64,000 bases of DNA from DASPGQ01 sp035457705. GTDB lineage: Bacteria; Acidobacteriota; Vicinamibacteria; Marinacidobacterales; SMYC01. This document shows positions 28,793 to 36,348 of the stretch, in pieces. Position numbers and translations under genes: made by a program. The stretch spans positions 1 to 64,000 of the forward strand of contig DATIBD010000022.1 in the NCBI GenBank assembly GCA_035457705.1, read 5' to 3'. Position 1 is the first letter of the stretch; the number at the start of each line of letters is the position of its first letter. A model generated the notes under the pieces. The model was given only the letters and a program-made list of their open reading frames with translations, was not told the origin of the DNA and searched no databases.

Positions 28793-28822
28793 TTGACCTA
28801 TCGGATCTCCTCCGGCTATTCA
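28793..28822 (+). promoter_or_regulatory. Putative mazEF promoter
   Basis: TTGACC at 28793-28798 is a good -35. TATTCA at 28817-28822, 18 bp later, is a modest -10. The -10 overlaps the left arm of the palindrome described next, so repressor binding would block it. Confidence 0.4.
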
Positions 28823-28835
28823 TCGGATAGCCGGA
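28811..28835 (+). promoter_or_regulatory. Palindromic mazE operator or leader hairpin
   Basis: TCCGGCTAT (28811-28819) and ATAGCCGGA (28827-28835) are perfect 9-bp inverted arms with a 7-nt spacer. They lie immediately before the AGAGG ribosome-binding site and the mazE ATG at 28845. MazE or the MazEF complex typically represses its own promoter through such a palindrome; as RNA it could also form a hairpin next to the ribosome-binding site. Confidence 0.6.
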
Positions 28836-28844
28836 AGAGGAAAG

Positions 28845-29093
28845 ATGATCACCAACGTTCAGAAGTGGGGAAACAGTCAAGGCGTTCGCTTGAGCAAGGA
28901 GCTACTTTACGAAGTTGACATCGATATCGGGGACACCGTCAAGGTGGTTGGGCGCAAGGGGAGGCTGATCGTAACACCCTTTCCCACCGTGCGAGGGAGG
29001 TACGACCTGCATGACCTAGTAAAGCATATCCCCAAGGGTTACAAGTCCGAGGAGTTGGATTGGGGTTCACCAGCTGGCCGACAGGTTTGGTAG
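28845..29093 (+). CDS. mazE: MazE-type antitoxin
   Basis: 82 aa. The AbrB/MazE swapped-hairpin N-terminus is textbook: ITNVQKWGNSQGVRLSKELL. The C-terminal DWGSPAGRQVW matches the toxin-binding tail of MazE proteins. It neutralises MazF and binds DNA with it. The stop codon is directly followed by the GTG of mazF, so the two are coupled. Confidence 0.93.
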   Translation: MITNVQKWGNSQGVRLSKELLYEVDIDIGDTVKVVGRKGRLIVTPFPTVRGRYDLHDLVKHIPKGYKSEELDWGSPAGRQVW

Positions 29094-29429
29094 GTGCCGC
29101 GGTACATTCCGCGAAGGGGGGACTTCGTTGCCCTTACCGTCGAACCGCAGTCAGGCCGCGAGCAACGCGGACGTCGTCCGGCACTCGTGGTGAGTCATGA
29201 CCTCTTCAACAGGCACACGGGACTCTGTATCGCTTGCCCCATAACGAGTACCCAACGAGACTGCCCATTCCACGTATCGATTCCCGAAGGCGAGCCGGTA
29301 ACCGGCTTCGTCATGGTCGAGCAGGTCAAATCGATCGACTTTCGCGCCCGAAAAGCGAAGCGCATCGGGCAGGCGCCCGAGCACGTTCTGGACGAAGCGC
29401 TTTCTCGTCTCGACGCCTGCATCTACTGA
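29094..29429 (+). CDS. mazF: MazF-type mRNA interferase toxin
   Basis: 111 aa. The PemK/MazF barrel is complete: IPRRGDFVALTV, GREQRGRRPALVVS (conserved arginine loop), ACPITSTQRDCPFHV, and MVEQVKSIDFRARKAKRIG. The family cleaves mRNA at short sequences in the absence of MazE; specificity cannot be read off. The GTG start abuts the mazE stop. It appears intact, unlike the VapC toxin at 40.3 kb. Confidence 0.93.
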   Translation: MPRYIPRRGDFVALTVEPQSGREQRGRRPALVVSHDLFNRHTGLCIACPITSTQRDCPFHVSIPEGEPVTGFVMVEQVKSIDFRARKAKRIGQAPEHVLDEALSRLDACIY

Positions 29430-29445
29430 GCGTTGTAGCGCTCAG
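29426..29445 (+). terminator. Hairpin after mazF
   Basis: CTGAGCG (29426-29432) and CGCTCAG (29439-29445) form a 7-bp perfect stem with a 6-nt loop, overlapping the mazF stop codon. There is no U-run after it, so its strength is doubtful. Confidence 0.4.
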
Positions 29446-29451
29446 CTCCGC

Positions 29452-29712
29452 TCAGCCGAGCTTGAGCTTGCCTGGCAAGTACATCACGGCAACGGCGAGA
29501 GCCGCGATCGTCCACGGAAGCGCGGCAACCGCGAGACCTCCGAACAGGAGAATTCCGATACCCTTCCGAAGCAAGGTGGACAAGGCAAGCTCGACGACGG
29601 CGCCGACGCCGAGAGTCACGGCGGGTTCGTCACAAGGAGGACACTCGAAGTTCGCGCTCGAAAGGTACGGCATAAGTGCCAGCGCTATCGTGAACCATCC
29701 CACCCTTCCCAT
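29452..29712 (-). CDS. Small membrane protein, unrecognised
   Basis: 86 aa. It has an N-terminal hydrophobic segment (VGWFTIALALMPYLSSA), a short CPPCDE stretch that could bind metal or form a disulphide, then two hydrophobic helices (TLGVGAVVELAL, IGILLFGGLAVAALPWTIAALAVAVMY). No Shine-Dalgarno sequence is visible before the ATG. I do not recognise the family. The coding look is better than for random frames because hydrophobic blocks alternate with charged turns, but it could be spurious. Confidence 0.45.
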   Translation of the reverse strand: MGRVGWFTIALALMPYLSSANFECPPCDEPAVTLGVGAVVELALSTLLRKGIGILLFGGLAVAALPWTIAALAVAVMYLPGKLKLG

Positions 29713-29859
29713 GATGTTGAGTTGCTACGCAAGGCACATGCCAGAAAGGTTTTGGCATAAATTCATTTGGCTCAGCGAGTTAAAGCCAGGGCACCCGATG
29801 GTTCTGTAAAGATCCTGTACGGAGCCAGACAGTCGTTTGCTCGTTTCCGGACACCGGGC

Positions 29860-30840
29860 TCAGTACTCGAAGAGCCTCGACGCCGGCACCCGTCGTTCTA
29901 GCTCCTGACGGCAAAACCCTCGCATCTCTGCTTCGAGCTCCGACGCATACGTCACGATTCCCGCTCTCTCTTCGAGCGGGCCGGCGAACAGCCTCTCCTC
30001 GGGGTACAGACGCACCATACGCTCATAGAAATCCTTCGGCAGCCGAAAGGCACCGAGCCCGACGGAGTGGATCGCGCCTAGCGGGACGGCATCGAGAACG
30101 TTGCCAAATAGCTCGCGGTAGCCCTCCCGATACCGAGGATAGAGCACCAGCGGATCGAACCGAAGGCCCAGCTTCCAGCCGCGTTCGGAGAGCCGTCGCA
30201 TCGCGGAGGTGCGATCCGCCACCTTGGGCACGCCCTCTTCGAGGAGGCTTCGAATCTCTTCAGGAGTGAAACTGAACGCCACGATGCAATTCTCGAAGGG
30301 CTCTCGCCTCAGTAGCGGGCGAATCGCGACGCTCTTGGTTCTGAGCTCGAGCACGAGGCGAGGCCGGGAGGCGAAAAGCGGCAAGAAGGAATCGAGGAAA
30401 CCGGTGATTCGATCCAGGGCGAGGCTGTCGCCATCGTAGCCGGAAAAGAAATACACGTCCTCGTCGGGCCAGGGCGCGGCCGTGTCCTGGATGGCTTCTC
30501 GAAACTCTTCGTGGTTGGTGAAGATCACGTAGTGGGCCGAGCGGAACATGCCCTGGAGGAAACAATAGCGGCAGTCGTACAAGCAATTCAGAACGTGCGA
30601 GAAGTAGAAGTTGTGCCGTCCCCCGATGCCATAAGGCGCTTCCATCACCAGGTTCCCCCTCTTGCGGGCGAGAATCAGCGAAGGTCGTCGTTTCTGCAGT
30701 CGGAAGCTCTGTCGAGAGCGGTTGAAGATCTCACCGTAGCTCTCGACAGGAACGACGGTTGCTCTGGGGTATCTCTCAAGGATTCCTCGCGCCCTGGGCG
30801 TATCGGCTACGTCTGACTCGACGTAAATGGTGTCGATCAT
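29860..30840 (-). CDS. SPL-family radical SAM protein (spore-photoproduct-lyase-like)
   Basis: 326 aa. The radical SAM cluster motif is CLYDCRYC, in the surroundings typical of spore photoproduct lyases (FYFSHVLNCLYDCRYCFLQG). Other shared elements are FFSGYDGDSLALD, LVLELRTKSV and IVAFSFTPEEI. SPL repairs the 5-thyminyl-5,6-dihydrothymine photoproduct in spores; homologues in non-sporing bacteria have unproved roles, and this organism group does not sporulate. The ATG overlaps the TauE stop (ATGA). It is the last gene of a six-gene operon. Confidence 0.8.
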   Translation of the reverse strand: MIDTIYVESDVADTPRARGILERYPRATVVPVESYGEIFNRSRQSFRLQKRRPSLILARKRGNLVMEAPYGIGGRHNFYFSHVLNCLYDCRYCFLQGMFRSAHYVIFTNHEEFREAIQDTAAPWPDEDVYFFSGYDGDSLALDRITGFLDSFLPLFASRPRLVLELRTKSVAIRPLLRREPFENCIVAFSFTPEEIRSLLEEGVPKVADRTSAMRRLSERGWKLGLRFDPLVLYPRYREGYRELFGNVLDAVPLGAIHSVGLGAFRLPKDFYERMVRLYPEERLFAGPLEERAGIVTYASELEAEMRGFCRQELERRVPASRLFEY

Positions 30841-31574
30841 GGTCCGTTCCCCGTGGCGGTGACGAGGGTCTGGACGATGACCAACGCTCCTGCCAGGGCC
30901 GAGACGGTAAGGACGGTCTTGCGCGTGTAGCCACGGTCCATTACCGGTGCGAGCCGATTGGAGAGGACGAAACCCAGGACGACTCCAGGGAGCAACCAGG
31001 ATGCGGAAGCGATTTCTGTCATCCCGAAGCGCCCCACAAAGCCGAGTCCTAGAAGCGAAAGAACGAGCCCGACGATGAAGAAACCCGAGAGCGTTCCTCG
31101 CAATCGATCGCCGGGAGCATCGTGATAGATCACCGCAACGGGTGGGCCACCTATGGACGTCGTCGTTCCCATGAAACCCGACAGGATCCCCGCGGCCACG
31201 AGGACCGGTCGCGAGCGGGGAAGGGTTACGTCGGAGCCGACGAGCGCCACTCCGACGAGCACCATGAACCCCACGAGCAGAGCTGTTCCTCGCACCGGCG
31301 CGAGGAGCATCGTCACGGCTCCGACAAACGTTCCGGGTACCCGGCCGAGAAGCGCCCAGCCGATTCCCTGAAAATCGATCGCATGCCGCTCTCGACGCGC
31401 GATGAGCGTGGTCAGCACGAGCGCGACCGCCAGGAGCGGCCCGGGAACGAGGCCGGGGTCGATCAACACCAGAAGCGGAGCCGCGAGCATGCCTAGGCCG
31501 AAGCCCACCGAGCCCTGCAAAGAGGCCCCGAGAAAGACAACCGCCGACGCCATCACGAGCTCGACGGGCGTCAC
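30837..31574 (-). CDS. TauE/SafE-family membrane transporter
   Basis: 245 aa with about eight hydrophobic helices. It shows the duplicated TauE pattern: GASLQGSVGFGLGMLAAPLLVLIDP in the first half and GFMGTTTSIGGPPVAVIYH in the second. The family exports or imports sulphite, sulphonates and other organic anions. The GTG at 31574 overlaps the upstream TGA (GTGA), which I take as the start; a longer reading would only shadow the upstream gene. It overlaps the radical SAM gene by four bases. Confidence 0.8.
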   Translation of the reverse strand: MTPVELVMASAVVFLGASLQGSVGFGLGMLAAPLLVLIDPGLVPGPLLAVALVLTTLIARRERHAIDFQGIGWALLGRVPGTFVGAVTMLLAPVRGTALLVGFMVLVGVALVGSDVTLPRSRPVLVAAGILSGFMGTTTSIGGPPVAVIYHDAPGDRLRGTLSGFFIVGLVLSLLGLGFVGRFGMTEIASASWLLPGVVLGFVLSNRLAPVMDRGYTRKTVLTVSALAGALVIVQTLVTATGNGP

Positions 31575-32374
31575 AAGGGTTGCTCCCAGGCGAGACGGCG
31601 AAGTCTGTCTTCCAGACGCGCGATCCATTCGGAAGCGTTTCTCGCTCCAACGAAATGAGTCGGAGTCCGCTCCGCGTTCGGCTCGAGGATCCGCCATCGA
31701 GCGAGCAGGCGAGCCAGCTTGCGCCCCTGAGTAGCCGTCAACCGGAAGCGCTCGCGGAACGGCTCGAGGTCGAGGGGCGGGGCGCTGAGAATGGCGGCAA
31801 GACCTAGCAAATGCTCGACGAAGCTCACGACGGACTCGAGGGCCTCCGCCGAAAGGTCTCGCACGCGAGCGGCGGTGAGCCGTTCGAACGAGGTGGTCCG
31901 ATTGTCGCTGACAAGCTTCAGCGTTTGAACCAGCTCGGTCGTGGAGAAGCGCAGCGCGGTCGAGTAGAAGCCCGATGCCTCCATGTCGAAGACCGCGTCG
32001 TCCGTGAACACCGTTTCCGGCTGTTCGACGGTTGCGACCTCCACTGCCTCGAGAGGAGGTCCCGAGAGGCGGGTGGGATACCACCGCTGGCCGCTGCCGC
32101 GATCCGTCACGGTGTGTGCGACGACGAGATCGCCCGGGAGACGCGACCGGTGCCCGGCTACCCCGAAGTTCAGCCAGGCGGCGAAAGGCGATTCACCGGT
32201 CTTCGCGTGGAGATAGGCCGTGGCCGCCGCCGCTGCACGCTTTCCCGTGCCCGAGACGACGAGCGACATGCAATCGGATCGATACCAGAGGTAAGAGCCT
32301 GGCTCCGCTGATAGTCCGTAATGATGGATGAGGGGTTTCGCCTCGGCTGCGAGGGCGACGACGAGGCGGATCAT
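31571..32374 (-). CDS. Nucleoside-phosphorylase-like protein with C-terminal extension
   Basis: 267 aa. The N-terminal ~175 residues follow the MTA/SAH-nucleosidase/purine-phosphorylase fold: IRLVVALAAEAKPLI, LVVSGTGKRAAA, LNFGVAGH, GDLVVAHTVTD, and VFDMEASGFY (the catalytic acid and ribose-binding glutamate region). About 90 C-terminal residues form a separate helical region of unknown type. It may cleave an N-glycosidic bond; whether it recycles 5'-deoxyadenosine from radical SAM chemistry is a guess from its neighbour. ATGA overlap with GT2 upstream. Confidence 0.7.
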   Translation of the reverse strand: MIRLVVALAAEAKPLIHHYGLSAEPGSYLWYRSDCMSLVVSGTGKRAAAAATAYLHAKTGESPFAAWLNFGVAGHRSRLPGDLVVAHTVTDRGSGQRWYPTRLSGPPLEAVEVATVEQPETVFTDDAVFDMEASGFYSTALRFSTTELVQTLKLVSDNRTTSFERLTAARVRDLSAEALESVVSFVEHLLGLAAILSAPPLDLEPFRERFRLTATQGRKLARLLARWRILEPNAERTPTHFVGARNASEWIARLEDRLRRLAWEQPL

Positions 32375-33177
32375 GACGCCGGAAGGAGCGGCCGTCCCCG
32401 CTTGAGGGCCCCCTGGTTGTAAATGAATTGCTTTCGGGCGAGCATTGTCTCCGCCGCTTTCCGCTTTCGCTCGTCGAGCACGTGCTCCGCGAGGAGCTTC
32501 TCGATCGCGCGTATCCGGAAGCGATCCATCGCGGGATACCGGCGCGAAAGTTGATCGGGGTGGCCCCCGTACTTCACGATGAGATTCTCATCGACGAAGA
32601 GAACGGGATGACGGGCGGTGACCCGCAGCCAGAGATCGTAGTCCTCGCACGCCGGGAGGCTTTCGTCGAAATAGCCGACCGTGTCGATCACGCGACGGCT
32701 CACGAGTGTGGACGAGGGCGAGATGATGCAGAGGGGAAGCGACTTCTCGAAGATGTCCCCGCCATGCTTACGATGCTTCTTCATCGGATTGACCCGGCGG
32801 CCGTTGCGAATCCAGATCTCGTTCGTGTGGCAGAGAAAAGCGTCCGGACTCGCGGCCAGGGCGCCGAGCTGTCGCTCGAGCTTGCGGGGAAGCCACTCGT
32901 CATCGGAATCGAGGAAGGCGACGAGCTCTCCACTCGATGCCCGTATGCCCGCGTTGCGTGCGGCGCTCACACCGCGATTGGACTGTCTCAGGACGCGAAC
33001 GCGCGGAAACTGGGCTCGGATACGTTCGACCGACCCGTCGGTCGAGCCATCGTCCACGACGATGATTTCGGCCGGGGCCACGGTCTGCGCGTGAATCGAC
33101 GCGATTGCGCGAACGAGGACGTCCCCACGGTTATGGGTGGGGATCACGACCGAGACGGACGCTTCAGGGGGCGACAC
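32371..33177 (-). CDS. Family 2 glycosyltransferase
   Basis: 268 aa GT-A fold: VSVVIPTHNRGDVLVRAI, IIVVDDGSTDGS, SAARNAGI and the metal-binding AFLDSDDEW are all in place. CEDYDLWLRV is the usual acceptor-side motif, and the C-terminus is helical. No membrane helices, so it acts at the cytoplasmic face. The sugar and acceptor are unknown. It overlaps the nucleosidase-like gene by four bases and the lipoprotein gene by 14. Confidence 0.85.
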   Translation of the reverse strand: MSPPEASVSVVIPTHNRGDVLVRAIASIHAQTVAPAEIIVVDDGSTDGSVERIRAQFPRVRVLRQSNRGVSAARNAGIRASSGELVAFLDSDDEWLPRKLERQLGALAASPDAFLCHTNEIWIRNGRRVNPMKKHRKHGGDIFEKSLPLCIISPSSTLVSRRVIDTVGYFDESLPACEDYDLWLRVTARHPVLFVDENLIVKYGGHPDQLSRRYPAMDRFRIRAIEKLLAEHVLDERKRKAAETMLARKQFIYNQGALKRGRPLLPAS

Positions 33178-33553
33178 TGCCGTCGGGATGGGCCGTGAAC
33201 GGGAAGGCGTCGTCGATGCTTCGAAGAGCCACCCCGTTGGCGGTCAAGCTTTCGAAGCCGCACCCCTCGGGTGCCGCGAGCCGAACGCTCTGATGTCCGA
33301 TGGGTACTTGCTCGAAGAGAAGACGGAACTGGTCCGTCGAGATGGCGTCCATCGTCACCGGCGCGAAGCCCCACCAACTCGGGAGGAGATAAGTTTGCCC
33401 GGCGCAGTCTAGGGCCAATCCGGACAAACTCGCGGTAAACGTGAACTCGACCGTCGTGCTGACCGGAGACGGACCGGTGGGAAGGGGATTTCCGCCCCCA
33501 CCGCAGGCCGCAAGCCATGTCCCGGCGACGAACGCCCAGAGTGCTCTCTTCAC
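33164..33553 (-). CDS. Small lipoprotein, unrecognised
   Basis: 129 aa. The N-terminus is a lipoprotein signal (VAGTWLAACGGGGN, cysteine at residue 17). The remainder is a beta-rich domain with two cysteines (LDCAG, EGCGF) that may form a disulphide. No family recognised. The start is a GTG. AAAGG abuts it too closely to act well, but TAGACT on the minus strand at 33560-33565, six bases upstream, could make it leaderless. It lies 9 nt after the PIG-L gene. Confidence 0.65.
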   Translation of the reverse strand: MKRALWAFVAGTWLAACGGGGNPLPTGPSPVSTTVEFTFTASLSGLALDCAGQTYLLPSWWGFAPVTMDAISTDQFRLLFEQVPIGHQSVRLAAPEGCGFESLTANGVALRSIDDAFPFTAHPDGSVAP

Positions 33554-33562
33554 CCTTTCAGT

Positions 33563-35743
33563 CTATCGTCCCAAGACGACCCTTGGCCAGAGATAGGGTA
33601 GAGCCTGCTTCCCACCCCATTCGAACGCGGCCCAGGCGAGCCCGCTTTCGGAGACGTTGGCGCCGACGCGTGCGTCGGCGTCATCGCCATCGTAGATGAC
33701 GACGTTGAGCCCGATCTCGTCCCCCGGCCCGGGTTGATGAGGCATCGCGCTCCAGGGGATCCTCGCTTCGAACGTGTACCCATCGTCGCTCCTCCGCGAA
33801 GCAACCTCCATGCCGGGTGCCGTTTGCTCCATGGGGCCCTGATTCGCGTCGGCATCGCGGAAGCCCCGGGCTCCGAATCCCTCGGTGGTGCAGGGAAACG
33901 CCGCCGCCTGGAGAACGGTCGCCGTGTCCTGGCTGGTGCCGGAAGGGTCGATGGTGATTCCAATGGCGTCAGAGCGCAGCTGCGCCTTGATGTCGTCGGG
34001 GGCGATGTTGCAGACGACGACGTCATCGAGGACTCGCGCGCCGACGTAGAGGTAGTCTCCATCATAGGCGAGGTGGAAGCTTGCGCTCGAATCGGTGGCA
34101 CCGTCGGGCTCGCGTCGCCACCACAGGTCCTGCGGCGAGATATCGCTTCCGGGCCAGCCCTTCATGTCCTCGAGGTCCCCATCGATTCGAGGTGGTGAAG
34201 GGATTTGCGGGATTTCGAGCACGGGTAGAGCGTAGACATCCGCGGAGTCCGAGCTCGAGCGTCCTTCTACCTCGGTCGTGACGCGCAGGGGTACCTTGGC
34301 CGAGTGACGGCCTTCCGGGAGAACCCGCTCGTCGACCGCGAGCTCGAGTCGAAGCTCCACTTCTCCGCTAGCCGGGACAACGAACTCCGCGCCGCTCCGG
34401 AGGACGACTCCTTCGGGAAGGTCGAGCGTTACCGTGCCTTTTTGGGACTGGCCCGAGGTGTTCGACACGGTCACCCTCACGTCGTTCACCCGGCCGATGG
34501 CGAGCGGTACCCGCGTCGGGAGAGTCTCGATCACCCATTCGGTCCGTGTCTCCCTCGCGAAATCACGATATGAGGCGATGTCGTAGAGCGGAACGAACTC
34601 CGCGCGGATCGGAGCCCGAGCCCTGAGCCAGGTGAAGTTGCTTCCCTCGATCTTACGGCCGTCGTGCTCCGTTCGATACGTCGCGAACAAACGCGCGTTC
34701 ACGTCGAGCGCGGCAGAGTCCGTCGGCGTCACGAGAGCCCCGCCTTCCGCCGGTTCCACCGACCAACCCGCGAGTGGCTGGAACGTCACGACGGCGTTGT
34801 CGATCGGCTCGCCCCGAGCGTCCTCGAGCCTGACCGCTACGAAGAGCGGCTGGCCGATGCCCGTCGAGAACGCCTCTGGCTCCAGCGCAAAGCGCACCCC
34901 CGCGGGCGACGAGCCGACGGCAACGAGTGCCCCCTCCAGCAAGTGACGTTCGGACTCGCCGACGGGGACGCGCGACCGAACGAGCATGAATCGCTGCGGC
35001 CGCGGCTCCTCCACGGGAATCCGAGCGAAGCGATCGAAGCCCTGCGAGCGATATTGCGATGTGGCGAGCGCGGCGATTTCCGCAAAGGACCTGTTGCTCG
35101 CTCGCGAGAAATCCGAGCTCGGGATTGCGACCGTCGTCGGCGCATCACGATTGGCGTAGTACAGCTTGAGCGGCTCGAAAGGCGCGAGGTGCTCGTCCTG
35201 AATGTGCTCGCTGCAAAAGCCGGCATCACCGGCTTTGGCGTAGGCGATCGTCGCTGCGCGCGCCGCCATCTGGTGCTGACCGTGTGTTCCCGGACCGGGC
35301 CACATCGTAACGATGACCTCGGGCCGCTCGAGACGGACGTGGCGCACGATATCGCAAACGAAGGATTCGCCCCATCGCCGGGACGCCTCTTCGGCCGAGA
35401 GCGTGAAATAGAAGTCGGTCAGCGCGAGGAAGGAAGGCGACTCGACGCCGACGAGCGCTAGCGCCCGCCTTTCTTCTTCCTTGCGGATGAGCGCCAATGC
35501 CCGCCCGGCCTCGGGGCCGATGGCGTTGCCACCCCCGTCCCCGCCGGTGGCGGTGACGACCGTCCCCCGGAATCCTTCGTCGAGCAGGTACCGCGCGAAA
35601 GTGGCGAGGACCGCAGTGTCGTCATCGGGATGGGCCCCCACGAACATGATGTCGACGTCCATGAGGTCGAGACCGGTCTGGGCATGGAGCGGCTTCGAGC
35701 CGAGGACGAGTACAATGACGCAGGCGATAGAAACATGGCGCAT
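33563..35743 (-). CDS. Secreted PIG-L deacetylase with C-terminal CBM9-like domain
   Basis: 726 aa with a signal peptide (MRHVSIACVIVLVLGSKPLHAQ). The PIG-L/LmbE catalytic domain is at ~30-260: FVGAHPDDDTAVLATFARY holds the zinc-binding HPDD, and the later HGQHQMAA gives the third histidine. The middle (~300-490) is Ig-like, NPCBM-type (VRVTVSNTSGQSQKGTVTLDLP). Residues ~510-726 resemble the CBM9/DOMON sugar-binding fold (PPRIDGDLEDMKGW...YDGDYLYVGARVLDD). It probably deacetylates an N-acetyl sugar outside the cytoplasm. First gene of the six-gene operon. Confidence 0.85.
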   Translation of the reverse strand: MRHVSIACVIVLVLGSKPLHAQTGLDLMDVDIMFVGAHPDDDTAVLATFARYLLDEGFRGTVVTATGGDGGGNAIGPEAGRALALIRKEEERRALALVGVESPSFLALTDFYFTLSAEEASRRWGESFVCDIVRHVRLERPEVIVTMWPGPGTHGQHQMAARAATIAYAKAGDAGFCSEHIQDEHLAPFEPLKLYYANRDAPTTVAIPSSDFSRASNRSFAEIAALATSQYRSQGFDRFARIPVEEPRPQRFMLVRSRVPVGESERHLLEGALVAVGSSPAGVRFALEPEAFSTGIGQPLFVAVRLEDARGEPIDNAVVTFQPLAGWSVEPAEGGALVTPTDSAALDVNARLFATYRTEHDGRKIEGSNFTWLRARAPIRAEFVPLYDIASYRDFARETRTEWVIETLPTRVPLAIGRVNDVRVTVSNTSGQSQKGTVTLDLPEGVVLRSGAEFVVPASGEVELRLELAVDERVLPEGRHSAKVPLRVTTEVEGRSSSDSADVYALPVLEIPQIPSPPRIDGDLEDMKGWPGSDISPQDLWWRREPDGATDSSASFHLAYDGDYLYVGARVLDDVVVCNIAPDDIKAQLRSDAIGITIDPSGTSQDTATVLQAAAFPCTTEGFGARGFRDADANQGPMEQTAPGMEVASRRSDDGYTFEARIPWSAMPHQPGPGDEIGLNVVIYDGDDADARVGANVSESGLAWAAFEWGGKQALPYLWPRVVLGR

Positions 35744-36196
35744 GACGACGACATTATAGGCATCCCTTCGATCGAGCCGGAGATCGAAGCGTTCATCCGG
35801 AAGCAGGGCGTCGCCCGGCTCGCCACCGCCGACGGAGAGGGACGGCCGAGCCTGGTCCCCGTTTGCTTCGTCTTCACCGAAGGCCGCTTCTATTCGCCGA
35901 TCGACGACAAGAAGAAGAACACGTCGTGGGGCCGGCTGAAAAGATTGCGCAACATCGAAGTCAATCCCAACGTCTGCCTGCTCCTCGACCATTACTCGCG
36001 AGATTGGTCCGAGCTGCGCTGGGTGCTCATCCGTGGTGTAGCCGAGGTGATCTCACCGCCGGATCGCTTCGCGAAAGAGCATGCCGAAGCGATTCGCTTG
36101 CTTCGGCGCAAGTACCCGCAGTACGAGAACTCTCGAATCGGCGAACGGCCTCTCATCAGGGTCGTTCCCCGTTCGATCGCATCCTGGTCCGCCTAA
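35735..36196 (+). CDS. PPOX-class flavin/F420-binding split-barrel protein
   Basis: 153 aa. The pyridoxamine-phosphate-oxidase-like split barrel is evident: QGVARLATADGEGRPSLVPVCFVF, FYSPIDDKKKNTS, RLRNIEVNPNVCLLLDHYSRDWSELRWVLIRG. This order fits the Rv-type F420-dependent PPOX subfamily. It probably reduces or binds a small cofactor-linked substrate. The ATG at 35735 overlaps, head to head, the ATG of the PIG-L gene at 35743, so little or no promoter space separates them; a later non-ATG start cannot be excluded. Confidence 0.75.
   Translation: MAHDDDIIGIPSIEPEIEAFIRKQGVARLATADGEGRPSLVPVCFVFTEGRFYSPIDDKKKNTSWGRLKRLRNIEVNPNVCLLLDHYSRDWSELRWVLIRGVAEVISPPDRFAKEHAEAIRLLRRKYPQYENSRIGERPLIRVVPRSIASWSA
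35753..35758 (-). promoter_or_regulatory. -10 box of the PIG-L operon, leaderless geometry
   Basis: TATAAT on the minus strand at 35753-35758 is a perfect consensus -10 in a GC-rich setting, 9 nt before the PIG-L ATG. No Shine-Dalgarno sequence is present. It lies inside the 5' coding region of the divergent PPOX gene. The core GACATTATA also appears at 39616-39624. Confidence 0.45.
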
Positions 36197-36348
36197 CCGC
36201 GGCGTTTCGGTCGCGATGCGGTGCGGGCCTTCCCCCACGCATTGACAGCGGAAGGGCCAATCGTGGTCGCTAACTATACACAAACACGGTACTTGTAAGC
36301 AGTGTTCGCGAAACGAATCTGGCCCGGGCCTTGCTACAAGATTATGTG

